A stretch of 64,000 bases of DNA, taken from NCBI GenBank assembly GCA_012845835.1, contig JABAKD010000018.1, positions 8,285,759-8,349,758 of the forward strand, given 5' to 3'. The DNA comes from Undaria pinnatifida. Taxonomy: Eukaryota; Sar; Phaeophyceae; Laminariales; Alariaceae. Of this stretch, positions 56,501 through 64,000 are shown in pieces (position 1 is the first letter of the stretch; every line of letters starts with the position of its first letter). Both the position numbers and the translations under genes were made by a program. The notes under the pieces were generated by a model. It worked only from the letters and a program-made list of their open reading frames with translations, was not told the DNA's origin and made no database searches.

Positions 56501-59500
56501 GATCCTGATTTTGTTTAGTCGTAGCGTACAATTTTGCCCTTCGGCATCAGGCTGACAAAATCACCGAGTTGGAGAGGGTGCCCTGAGTAGAAGAAGGGGA
56601 ACACAGGCGTCCTTATCATATCGCATCATATAACATCACACCATACTATACAATATCATACTATACCATGCCATGCTATACAGTACACTAACATACCATA
56701 CCATACCATGCCATACCATACAGTACAATACCATGGCATGCCACATCATGCCATACGATCTCTTATCATATGACGTCACGTCTATGCTAACATCGCACCA
56801 TAACATACCATACAATGAATATCATACCTTAACACAAACCACACCATACCATCATATTATGCAACGTACCGAAGGCTCACATCGTAACATATAACATCAT
56901 ACCATACAAGAAGATGTCACATGTATCGCATCATATCACATTGTACACATCGCAGAGTATCACATAATATCACATTATCACAAAATTACATCATATGATC
57001 ATATCGATATCACATTGCACATATAACATTCTATAACAAAACATTATATTATCACATCATATGATCCTATCGTACCTTCTCCGGGTCGGTGAATTGCACG
57101 TAGAGGTTGCCGCTGACCTCTACACTAACATTGTCCTTAGTAATGGCCGATTGAGGGTCGATCGCGATGTTCCGCTCGCGCATATCCACCTCAAGGGACG
57201 CGGCACAATCACGAACAGGCACACGCGAACACACACATTTAAACGTCACAAACGAACAGACACACACGAACCGTCACAAACGAGCAGATACACGCACAAG
57301 CGTTAAAACAGGGGATGATATAGCCTGACTACCACAAGCTACGGCAGGTTTGCCACTCCATGCTCCTCCGATGCCTCCGCTGGCGAAAACGGAAGCACGA
57401 CGACCACACCCTCTCGTACGCCAACGCGCTTGCCAAGACAGACTCCGAGAGCAAGAACATTGAGGCGACAGCGCGGAAACGGAGGATGGTATTGTCCTCG
57501 GGATTCGTGGCACGTTCGGGAGAGGAGCGTCTACCATGGAGGGTGTTGCTTGATGAGGCTGGTTGGGGGTACGGGCTACTCAGGAGGGCAAGAAAAGGAT
57601 GGGATGGTGCGCCTGAAGGAAGATAATCGGGATGTGGCATCAAGTTCGAAGGGTGGCGAAAGGCTGGACGAAAGGTCGGCAGATGGTTTCGACGGGTCGA
57701 GGAGGGGGCAAAGGCATTCATGAGGAAATGGCATGACGCGGAGAGCTGTAGAGCCGCATCATCGTCCTGATGTATGTGTGCCTTCCCATGGCCATAGGTA
57801 GCTAGCGTTAGGCCGCGCGGACTTCTTCGCCTTGCTGTGTTCTCCCCTCAGCGCCCTTTATGCACTTGATGCTATCTATTTGCCGAATGCCGTTTTCAGT
57901 CAGTTCCAATGATCTGCTGTTAAGGTGTTTTTTGTTTCGGTTCCTTGCTTAATTTTATTTACATTGTGCTATTTTCTTTATATCCTTCCTTTCCAATTGA
58001 CTTGGGTCTTTCGTACGAATGCGTATTGACAGTATTAGCTGGTCGGTTGGCTGTTTTTTTTTTCCAACCCTCTCACGCAAGCGAGCTCACGTGTGCACTC
58101 ACATACTACGTGTAATAGTTGTCATATGTCATCTTGCTTAGATCGAACGGGTATTTCTGTTGTTCTTCTTCCGTAGCGCTGTGTATCTTGCCTTACCTCG
58201 CTACACCCCCCCCTGTTGGCGAGACTACGTAACGTGTTACTACTTTTCTTGGTTCGTTTTCTATTTCGCTCATTCCTCTTTTTTCTTCCTTGTTATTACT
58301 ACTAGACATTTTTTCTCCTCAGATTTGTACATTGGCCTGATTTCCTGGGTGGCATGAGGCGTGATCGGTTTCAGGGGCGAGTCTCGAAACCCATGTACCA
58401 GTAGGACCTGTTACGTACGTGCGCTGACTTCCAATTTCACTCACATATTTTTTGGCGGATGTACGACTTTCAGCTATGATACGTACGTGTACCACTTTTG
58501 GGTTTGACTTTTTTTTCCCTGGGGTATTTCTTCCACTCCAGAGTGACTGAAGCCTGTCCTGTGACCACGGACTTGACTATGCGAGTTAATGTGAGGACAA
58601 CAAAAGCAACACAGCAACAGCAACAGCAACAGCAACAACAACACCAACACCAACACCAACACCAACACCAACACCAACACCAACACCAACACCAACACCA
58701 ACACCAACACCAACACCAACACCAACAACAACAACACCAACAACAACAACATACACTATTTCGTGTCTTCGTTGTGGCTATCCCGCGGGCGTGTGGGCCT
58801 TCCATGGGGCACCCATACAACGCCCATGAAAGGCGCCCCAAAGTACCCATACGATACAAAAGTAAAACAAAGGGTATCTCTGCGACATGGGCGACATGGG
58901 GACACAAACAAACGCACGCCTTACTAGGTGCATGCCTTACTAGGTGCATGCCTTACCAGGTGCATGCAATACGCGACCCCACGCAAAACACATCGTAAGC
59001 GAGAGACCCTTGAAATGTACGAAACAAGCGATGTGTGTGTCGTTTGCTTGCTTGCTTGTTGGTTTGTTTATTTGTTTGTTTTACCCTTGAAATGTACGAA
59101 ACAAGCGATGTGTGTGTCGTTTGCTTGCTAGCTTGTTGGTTTGTTTATTTGTTTGTTTGTTTGCTTGTTTGCATGTTTGCATGCTTGTATGTTTGTTCGT
59201 TTATTTGCTTGCTTGTTTGTTTGTTGGTTTGATGGTCATTTGGTTGGTTGTTTTTCATCACCATTTTTACCTTCCAGCTCAATTCGAAGGAAATTTCACA
59301 CTCAGCGTTCTTCTGGACAAGCTGTGGTCACAGGTGACTCCTTCTTCCCCCTAGTGACATCATCGGACGGTAGTCCCGCAACAGGTCAATCTCTCTATCT
59401 GCCGACGACGCCAAATATGGGATGGTAGTCCCGCAGCACGCAAATCCCAATAAAAACTCACCTATATAGTATATTACAAGTACCAACAACGCAGCTTGCA

Positions 59501-62304
59501 AATATGAATATTGACCCGAAATTCGTCGAACTCACGGCCGACGTCCTTGAAATATATTTTATAAAATCTCTTTATTATAAGACGGATGTTGTGGAGACAC
59601 ACCGAGGTCGGTAGTACGCGTTCCCGCACGCTCGAGGGTCACCAACGAGGATAACCTCAAAGTGCCCCAGAGGAGCCAGGATCCTGGTATTGAAGGATTA
59701 TATTGACACTGAGGCGGTGAGGTCTAGGGGACAGGACCTGGTATCCACAGCATGTTTGTCTCAAAAGAGAGATCGCAGGGCCTGGAAGACGCGTGCAACG
59801 AAAGAGGTAGTTTTTTTTTTCTGAAACGGTTTCGGCATGGTGGGGCTCCTTAACCCAAAATCGTCGGAAAAACAACATTTTTTGCACATTTTTTGTTGCA
59901 TACCTAGGCCATGGTAATTTTCATTCGGTAGCATTTATCTTTTTTCATCTCTCCATTTTTTTTTTGGAGAGGTCTTAAGCTCCTAAAGTTGGGAGCCTAA
60001 GGGAAAAAACTGGTGCACGTCTTCATTAGTAGTAGCACGCGTCGGAAGGCGGTGCCTAAGCAACGATTAATGCAGACACAACCCAAATGAGTCTTGCCAC
60101 GGTACAGGCTCGTGTCTACTACCCTTCACCCATATAATGTATCTGTACCAATGCACTGGGGAATCCGAATTAAGAGCCCCTTGGAACAGGCCCGTGTTTA
60201 CCGCTCTTATCTTCGATAAGGATGTACGCCAACTTGTTCTTCATACTTCAAGTTGCACAGTGAGTTCAGTTCTCGCTTGTGCGCCTTCTTCGTCCCGTGC
60301 GTTTTTTCAGGTGGGAAAGCGTATAGTGTTCGTTTCCCGGCCGATTTTTGATAATTCGTTACGATTTTTCGCACCTTCCCGCAGTAGGGCCAGCACCTCT
60401 GTGTGACCACGGACTCTAGCTGTTTTGACAAGAGTTCGTCTGCTGTAGGTTTAGCATAGGCGTGACAAGGCGTGAACAAGCCGATTTGACCTATCCACAA
60501 CTGGAAAGCCCGTTTTTTTTTTTACAATTTACTTGGAATTGACTGACGTAGGGAGTTTTTTTTTAGCTGGATCCTTTTGGGAATCCAAGAGGAAAACATT
60601 GACGAGTGAAACTGACGATTGTATCATAGCATCCTTCACACGAAGCGACCCGGGCTTCTAGATTAGCGCACGGCCACTTTACTGTCCATAATTCCAACGC
60701 AACTGCCTGTGAGACACGGGCGTAGCTTGCACTGCCGAGTGCTGCATGCTCGCATCATGACAAGACGGCGCTTATACGTTCTTTTGTTGCTGTGGATGGG
60801 CTCTAAACATAGTTAAGCCCGTGTTTTCTTACTATGAAAGCTCTTCAATCGGGTACCCTACTGCTGTATTATAAAAAGAAATGACGAACATACGCAGAAC
60901 ACACGCGGCCGATGTAGAACGTACCTTGCACAGCAGCTGAGTACCGACCGCTCAATCAGTCGAACTCACAGACGACGTACTTGAACTAAACTATTAAGCT
61001 CGTTTGGGCAAGTCGGTGTTGCTTGCGCGGTGGCTTATATATTACCGTAGTTTTTCCTCCCTTTTCAATTCGCGACACCCCCCACAATTCAAGCCAACTC
61101 CCTTCCAAGGGGGAACCTTGTACTGCTAACAATACACGCGGACTACGGTAGACGTACCTGGTACCAGGTAGCATTTTTCGGACAAAAAAAAAAAACTGGC
61201 TTGGCAAAAGGACTGTACATGTCATATTGTTCATGCACCGCTTGTATTTTGCAGCAGTGGTATCGACTATTAGATACCTATAGAAAATAGGCCATAGGAT
61301 TGTTCATCGCGTTGCCCTCTTATTTTCTTCTCGACCTCTTGCGCTTGAGTGAGGTCGTGCAGACCTCCTCAACAGGGAAACCTCAGAAAAAACTACGTGA
61401 CCCCTACCGCGACATGAGTCCATACATTCACAAAATGCCGTGCAGGGTTTTTCCCGGGTCGAATCCCTTCCGGCCCGACCCCTCTCGACCCGCGAGATTT
61501 CCAACACCTTCAGACCCGACCCGACTCGATCCGCGTGTTTTTGAACTATCTCCTATCCCGACCCGCCGGCCGGGCCATGACCCGTGGAAGCCTTGGAACA
61601 TCATTTCTGTCCGCATTTTGGAGGCAGGTTACCTAGGGATGATATTTTGTACTTACTCGACTGCGGAAGCGCCTGGCGCGTGTGTACGCAAAATTCGACC
61701 GCGAGTCGACGAGGCAAGAAAGTGCTGTACCCTCTTCTCGCGATAAAAACGAATGCGCGAACCGCAGTGGCGGGGAAGGGAGAAGAGCCTGCTTAACCCC
61801 TTTAAAGCCCCAAAATCCCTCCCTATATACTAATTCCAAGTGATTTTGTCCCTAGAATGGGTTTCCAGTTGTAAAGGCGTTAAGTGACCCCGGATCTGGA
61901 TTACAACTAGAGAGGGAAAAAGAGGAAAAAAAAGGTGCGAAAATAATAGATGGGATGAGCAAAAAAGAAGAAAGGGTACGTAGGTAACATTAACAGCACG
62001 TCTAAAGGGTGGTAAGTCGTTTCTGCAAACTGCTACGCGGCGCGTTTTTTGGAGGGACAAAACACCTCGGAATAGTATGGCGTAACCAAACGGTCAACTT
62101 CTCTAGAACGGCACTCACGTTTCAGTGAACAAACTCCTTGGAGTTCGAAGTGTGGAGGCATTTTTGTATTCATAGTAGAACAGGGTTAAGACTCACTCAC
62201 TCACCCTGTATGCGATTTTATCGATGATGGGGATGGCGATGAACCAGCCCGGATTCTCGATGGATGCTAGCTTCCCCAGCCGCTCCACCACCATTCGCTC
62301 CCCC
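44590..62304 (-). CDS. Stomatin-like protein 2 (SPFH/Band 7 domain), 5' end not found
   Basis: Seven minus-strand exons join in phase: 62304-62205, 57189-57076, 56399-56293, 55279-55127, 50953-50800, 45945-45736 and 44697-44590 (stop TGA at 44592-44590), 314 codons. Order of blocks: GERMVVERLGKLASIENPGW, IPIIDKIAYR, QSAITKDNVSVEVSGNLYVQ, AYGSANPLYAVRQHAQSSMR, RDTLQTAADAWGMVVKRYEI, then an E/A/K-rich coiled coil and QYIDMYGEMGKSSNTMLFSD. These match the SPFH core, helical region and C-terminal block of SLP2 (STOML2) proteins, which form large ring-like oligomers with cardiolipin at the mitochondrial inner membrane. The mitochondrial presequence exon should lie above 62304, perhaps beyond the window. 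Introns reach 5 kb and hold an OTU frame (antisense), a LINE fragment and many repeats. Convergent with the ZNF598-like gene. Confidence 0.85.
44835..45165 (+). repeat. Two adjacent dispersed repeats
   Basis: 44870-45005 is the GGGACGGAGCACGTCGG family (here ACGACGGAGCGGAGTGGGTC); 45022-45165 is the CTCATTTGTTGCTTGCCTTGG family. They abut with a G-rich junction and lie downstream of the SLP2 stop codon's exon in the last intron region (44698-45735). Confidence 0.65.
45280..45485 (+). repeat. Dispersed repeat (GGGACGGAGCACGTCGG family)
   Basis: TGCATCGCCGTAGT, GCCGGGACGGAGCACGTCGG and CACTAAGCGCAAACAGACGT, in the last SLP2 intron. Confidence 0.65.
45545..45620 (-). pseudogene. Decayed copy of SLP2 exon 45945-45736, 3' end
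   Basis: CACCTGCGGAATAACAGGG and CTGCCGGTCGATCGCTGACA at 45550-45597 parallel TACCTGCGCAATAAGTGC and CCGCCGGTCGATCGCTGAAG at 45733-45778 of the true exon and donor. The rest of the exon is missing. Confidence 0.75.
46150..46300. repeat. GGGTCG/CGACCC-rich element, copy 6
   Basis: TTTTTCTGGGCTTTCTCCGC at the left and CCCGTGAAAAACCCTGGAAT at the right flank a GGGTC/GACCC palindromic core (46195-46252). It is the shortest complete copy. Confidence 0.75.
46420..46470 (-). pseudogene. Decayed copy of SLP2 exon 45945-45736, 5' end and acceptor
   Basis: TAGCCTTCACCGTGCGAGCT and CCGCGTCTCCCTGA at 46428-46456 copy TAGCCTTCACTATGCGAGCT and CCGCTTCTCCCTGA at 45915-45948. Confidence 0.75.
46530..46700 (+). 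repeat. (AGT)n trinucleotide repeat
   Basis: Interrupted AGTAGT/AGC tract in the SLP2 intron between 45945 and 50800. Confidence 0.9.
47045..47120 (-). pseudogene. Decayed copy of SLP2 exon 50953-50800, 3' end and donor
   Basis: Plus-strand GTACCTCCGCCTCTAGCGTG, AGCTTTTTCTTCGCTTTTAG and CCGCATTTTGCACTT parallel CTCACCTCGGCCTCTAGTCTG, AGCTTCTCTTTGTTCGCCTT and CCGCGTTCTGCACTT at 50795-50850. The copy is 3.7 kb from the exon, in the same intron, and a frameshift is present. Confidence 0.8.
48856..49542 (+). CDS. OTU-domain cysteine protease-like frame nested in an SLP2 intron
   Basis: The frame is open from a stop at 48853 to TAA at 49540-49542. It has an Asn/Ser/Asp-rich N-terminal part and an OTU-type domain: GDGACLLRCISRRVHNN (Asp and Cys of the catalytic site), NVELIAATQLYGVDFRI in the middle, and HSFHYASLRY near the end (His within an HY-x-SL motif). 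OTU proteins cleave ubiquitin chains; OTU frames are also often carried by mobile elements. No in-frame ATG precedes the domain (the ATG at 48881 is out of frame), so either a 5' exon exists, a spliced acceptor is used, or the copy is truncated. It is antisense inside an SLP2 intron and followed at once by a dispersed repeat, which favours a mobile-element origin. No substrate can be assigned. Confidence 0.6.
   Translation, partial: QHNSSKSNDVHTTDHIGNKHRYKLFNCLSARGKILDTENTQQIDTNDSSNSSDSSTNPSDSENDQDNNSGNNNNSGQWSIIPEIGDGACLLRCISRRVHNNPALHHIVRAHIIAHITTNLYTVIPGSGFNTFHDSILVGANQELVEVAGSQPTTYSSVEEYLHFMSQPYAYATNVELIAATQLYGVDFRITYHTEPQQYPNPPPPNVCDILYYPHSFHYASLRYTPSA
49588..49840 (+). repeat. Dispersed repeat (TTTGGGCTGGT...CCCGAAGGGGAA family), copy 2
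   Basis: CTCCCGAAGGGGAACCTTGT (49601-49622), then TTTTTGGGCTGGTCGGCGTT, CGGGATTTCAAGC and CATCCCAAAGGGGG. The edge block appears on both sides, as if two monomers were joined. It begins about 45 bp after the OTU stop codon. Confidence 0.65.
49860..49915 (+). repeat. Dispersed 70-bp repeat (CATCTTTGCAAGCTGCG family), partial
   Basis: AGCAGTGAGATCGAAGATTT then AACTCATCTTTGCAAGCTGTG. Confidence 0.65.
50010..50345 (+). repeat. Two-copy tandem repeat, about 180 bp unit
   Basis: TCTGTGCGCGGAAACTATAA ... GTGGAAGGAAATGCATCAG ... GTATCCTGTAAGTCGTA at 50020-50120 is repeated at 50213-50310 (TCTGTGCGCGGAAATTATAA and so on). Confidence 0.8.
51031..51120 (+). mobile_element. TTAA-type MITE, diverged
   Basis: GAGCCCCCAAAAACC, CTATACTAAATCCAAGTAAT and GGTTTCCAGTTGTTATGGCG then TTAA at 51117-51120. 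The left TTAA end is changed. Confidence 0.6.
52680..53450 (+). repeat. 15-bp minisatellite (CTCAACTGAGGTCTC) within higher-order units
   Basis: About 40 units of TCTTCAACTGAGG(T/G)C, each with an internal CTCAACTGAG palindrome. Three longer spacers (52880-52975, 53150-53235, 53305-53402) share AGCACTGCACT, ACTTGGAAT and TTTTGGAGTTAGAAAAGGG blocks, giving a higher-order period of 160-270 bp. The minus frame would encode EETSV repeats, but no gene context supports coding. Confidence 0.9.
53675..53885. repeat. GGGTCG/CGACCC-rich element, copy 7
   Basis: Left edge TCAGGGCTTTCCACGGGTC, core GGGTCGGGTCGGATCAGGAGG, right edge GAGAAAATCCCTGGAAT. Confidence 0.7.
53920..54610 (+). repeat. Degenerate TTAGGG-like tract (interstitial telomere-like)
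   Basis: GGTTAGGGTTAAGGTTNGGG units through about 650 bp, with short pure runs (TTAGGGTTAGGGTTA at 54251-54265 and GGGTTAGGGTTAGGGTTAGG at 54506-54525). It lies in an SLP2 intron. Confidence 0.85.
55340..55715 (+). repeat. Dispersed repeat (GGGACGGAGCACGTCGG family), long copy
   Basis: Runs from CATGGCCGTAGTC through GGGGACGGAGCACGTCGGGT, ACCAAGCGCGAAGCGCC, GGTGTGGCCACTCC and GGTTCTCCACCCCGCAC. The opposite-strand copy at 30305-30680 shares the full length. Confidence 0.75.
55737..55860 (+). repeat. Dispersed repeat (CTCATTTGTTGCTTGCCTT family)
   Basis: CGTACTCATTTGTTGTTCGT, TTTTCAAGACGGAGCACCGT and GAGATACCTCCAACATC, directly after the previous element and a G run. Confidence 0.7.
56615..57065 (+). 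repeat. CATACCATA/CATATCACAT-rich degenerate repeat
   Basis: AT-rich 5-mers of the CATAC and TCACA type over 450 bp, ending just before the SLP2 exon donor at 57075 (minus strand). No gene. Confidence 0.8.
57330..57785 (+). pseudogene. LINE reverse-transcriptase C-terminal fragment, second copy
   Basis: Reads LLRCLRWRKRKHDDHTLSYA with a later frame change, matching the minus-strand fragment at 30660-31125 (CLGWRKRKRDDHTLSYADAL). This copy extends further to the probable 3' end (frame with RKWHDAESCRAAS near 57725-57770). It lies in an SLP2 intron in the opposite orientation to SLP2. Confidence 0.7.
58600..58755 (+). repeat. (CAACAC)n / (CAACAG)n microsatellite
   Basis: CAACAG units (58611-58640) then about 15 CAACAC units, then CAACAA. 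Open frames across it are artefacts. Confidence 0.95.
58920..58970 (+). repeat. Three-copy tandem repeat (TTACTAGGTGCATGCC)
   Basis: Exact 16-bp units at 58921-58936 and 58937-58952, and a third with one change. Confidence 0.9.
59007..59162 (+). repeat. 77-bp tandem duplication followed by TTTG/CTTG tract
   Basis: CCCTTGAAATGTACGAAACA and all bases to the next CCCTTGAAATG are duplicated (59007-59083 and 59084-59160) with one or two changes, which suggests a recent event. A (GTTT/GCTT)n tract continues to 59250. Confidence 0.9.
59265..59355 (-). mobile_element. SINE family 1, tail fragment
   Basis: CTTCTGGACAAGCTGTGGTC plus ACAGGTG at 59311-59337 and TTTACCTTCCAGCTC at 59266-59280 match the tails at 890-960 and 6285-6320. 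The tRNA head is missing. Confidence 0.65.
59488..59572 (-). repeat. Dispersed 70-bp repeat (CATCTTTGCAAGCTGCG family), minus copy
   Basis: ACGCAGCTTGCAAATATGAA, TTGACCCGAAATTCGTCGAA and ATATTTTATAAAAT: the reverse complement of the 43175-43255 copy. Confidence 0.75.
60995..61130 (+). repeat. Dispersed repeat (TTTGGGCTGGT...CCCGAAGGGGAA family), copy 3
   Basis: AAGCTCGTTTGGGCAAGTCG, TTCGCGACACCCCCCAC and CCAAGGGGGAACCTTGT in the same order as at 38395-38565. Confidence 0.65.
61435..61605. repeat. GGGTCG/CGACCC-rich element, copy 8
   Basis: GTGCAGGGTTTTTCCCGGGTC left edge and CCATGACCCGTGGAAGCC right edge flank CGACCC blocks. Confidence 0.7.
61690..61985 (+). mobile_element. SINE-like element (family 2), split by a TTAA element
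   Basis: CTCTTCTCGCGATAAAAACG and GGGAGAAGAGCCTGC (to 61792), then an insertion, then GTGACCCCGGATCTGG and AATAATAGATGGGATGAGC. Comparison with 34090-34290 shows the continuous form. Confidence 0.75.
61793..61883 (+). mobile_element. TTAA-type MITE (piggyBac-like target), clean insertion
   Basis: TTAA, CCCCTTTAAAGCCCC ... GTTGTAAAGGCG, TTAA. The element splits a family-2 SINE, and the related uninterrupted copies at 2560 and 34185 have a single TTA(A/G/T) at this site, so TTAA is the target duplication. The 87-bp element is far too short for a transposase, and piggyBac-type enzymes are the known users of TTAA. Confidence 0.8.
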
Positions 62305-62384
62305 TGTGTTCAAGCGCAGAGGCATAGCCAGCAGCACGGCCCGGCCCAGCGTAGCGTAGGGTGCGATAACGAAGGGTCAACAAC

Positions 62385-62600
62385 AACAAAAGCAACAACA
62401 GCAGCAACACCAACACCACCCGCACAGCAACGGCATTGACCGCAGTAACACCAACACCACCACCAACACAACAAGTACAACTACCGTAACAAACAACAGC
62501 ATCAGCACCAAAACCGACAATACAACAATACCACCGCCACCACCAACGGCAACAACAGCAAGAACAACAACTGAGAAGGATCCCAGCGACGGGCACCAAA
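62385..62600 (+). repeat. (AACAAC/AACACC)n degenerate microsatellite
   Basis: ACAACAACA and CCAACACCACC units upstream (in gene sense) of the first recognised SLP2 exon. Confidence 0.85.
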
Positions 62601-63089
62601 CAAAAAAACAAATACTGACCAATGATAGGGTAGCGCTCTCGCTAAGCAATCGCGCCTGTGGATATTTCTTTTTTCTGTCGGCGGCTTACGGGGAGCAACT
62701 ACTGCCAGCAGCCAACAAAAAATTAACAACTCGCAAAAACAGATACGGTATAAGAACTACAGCGACACGTCAGCTGCGAGGTCAAGGATCTCGACGAAAT
62801 TAATGCAGGCAGCCACGTAAAATGGTTGATCGCTTCGCTCGAAATAAACGAATTTCCTGGCATCTTTCGAGACGAGTACGGTCACCTGCGGGCAAACATT
62901 GATTACTCGGTTTTGGTAGGACACTGGCCAAGAGTCATGGATCCCCCCCCCACCGCCCCCGCCCCAACCACCGCCTCCTCCTCCGTCAACGCCGAAGCGA
63001 TAAGAAAGGGCGTGGCTCTGTTGCGTCGGCAGCAGTAGGTGCTGACGAGAGTGCAAAGGGGGAACGGCTCCCGATCCTGCGAATGAGAA

Positions 63090-64000
63090 ATGCCCGAAAT
63101 GGTAAACAGGGGGAAGGGCAAGGGTAAGGGTAAGGGTAAGGGCAAGGATAAGGTAACAATAACGGTAAGGCTAAGGCTAAGGCTACGGGAAAGGGTAAGG
63201 GTAAGGGTGACGGTGAGGGTGCGGGTAGGAGCGAGAGGAAGGGTGGAAGGGAACGTAGGAATAAGGGGGAGGGTAAGGGCAAGGGACAAGGGTATGGGTA
63301 AGGGTAACGCTGGGGGTAAGGGTAAGGGTGGGAGTAGGAATAAGCGTAGAAGCAAGGGTAGGAGTAAGGGGTAGCAGTAAGGGTAGGAGGAAGGGTTAAT
63401 GGTAGGAGAAAAGGTTGGAGTAAGGGTTAATGGTAGAAAGGGAAGGAATACGTGTAGAATAAATGGTAGGAGTAACGATAGCAACAAGGGTACAAGCAAG
63501 GGGATTAGCAAGGGCAATGGCAAAGGCGGCGATAACGGTACAAGTTAGGGTAAAGATAGGATGAGGAGTAAGCGTAAGGGTAAGGGCAGGAGTAAGGGTA
63601 CGGGTAAGGTTGGGAGTAACGGTAGAGGCAACGGCAAGGAGAGGAGTAAGGGAGAGGAAGGGAGAAAGGGTAATAGTGATGCTAGGAATGAAGTGAAAGG
63701 GAAAGGGTCGGAGTAAGGGGCAGACAAGGACAAGGAAAGCGTCAGCAGCGAGGGTAAGGGTAAGGGCAAGGGTAAGGGTAAGGGCAGGAGAGGAGAAGGC
63801 AAGGGTAACGTTAGAGGTAAGTGAGACGGTAAGGGTATAAGTAAGAGGTATACTTTGGATAAGGATAAGATAAGGACAAGGTTCAGAAGCTGGCTCAGTG
63901 CGCGTCTCTCAGTGGCTACGAAGAGTTAGGATTGAGGGCAGGGGCAACGGTGAGGGTAGGATTAAGGGCAAGGGCAAGGAAAGGGGTAAGGGTTTGAGCG
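63090..64000 (+). repeat. Degenerate GGTAAG(GG) tract
   Basis: More than 900 bp of GGGTAAGGGTAAGGGCAAGG-type units with AGGAGTAAGG variants, reaching the window end. The minus-strand proline/leucine-rich frames are artefacts of its codon periodicity. It could be a distant relative of telomeric repeat, but TTAGGG itself is rare here. Confidence 0.85.

Noticed and set aside
58470-58998. Cys/Trp-rich or Gln/His-rich protein
   Set aside because: Both frames translate the CAACAC microsatellite.
62903-63523. Minus-strand Pro/Leu-rich protein as the SLP2 N-terminus
   Set aside because: Mostly translation of the GGTAAG tract; no sequence resembling the expected end of the preceding SLP2 exon (a VPQQ-like block) was found.

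Overview
The window is nuclear DNA of a eukaryote with intron-rich genes. Coding exons are short, introns run from about 150 bp to 5 kb and mostly follow GT..AG, and the introns are packed with simple repeats, SINE-like elements and small inverted-repeat elements. Overall style (long introns, alanine/serine/glutamine runs in exons, TTAGGG-like interstitial tracts, tRNA-derived SINEs) fits a stramenopile alga, most likely a brown alga. That assignment is an inference, not a proof.

Layout. 1-4500: repeats and no gene I can support. 4594-4798 (minus): a plausible first coding exon of an unidentified gene, divergent from 5039-14740 (plus), a ten-exon gene for an SCI1-like (style cell-cycle inhibitor 1 family) lysine-rich nuclear protein. 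14741-18108: repeats and SINEs. 18109-39188 (plus): a very large gene whose 17 exons join in consistent phase into a ZNF598/Hel2-type RING plus C2H2 ubiquitin ligase, followed in the same reading frame by an R3H domain, a charged coiled coil and a RanBP2/NZF-type zinc finger. 39189-44589: repeats between two convergent genes. 44590 to at least 62304 (minus): an SPFH/stomatin-like protein 2 (SLP2) gene, seven exons recognised, N-terminal exon not found. Inside one SLP2 intron, on the opposite strand, lies an OTU-type cysteine protease reading frame (48856-49542). Two LINE reverse-transcriptase tail fragments sit in introns of the ZNF598-like and SLP2-like genes. 62305-64000 is mostly degenerate GGTAAG-type repeat.

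The three genes work in different places: the SCI1-like protein probably in the nucleus, the ZNF598-like ligase on collided ribosomes, and SLP2 in the mitochondrial inner membrane. They do not form an obvious pathway.

The most unusual signal is that many exon-intron junctions of all three genes have one or more decayed copies (typically 40-100 bp, spanning the exon edge and the adjacent intron) lying in the neighbouring intron or just past the stop. I count about a dozen cases. This suggests that introns in this genome lengthen by repeated local duplication across splice junctions. The exon structures were worked out by hand from splice sites, phases and family resemblance and need transcript support.
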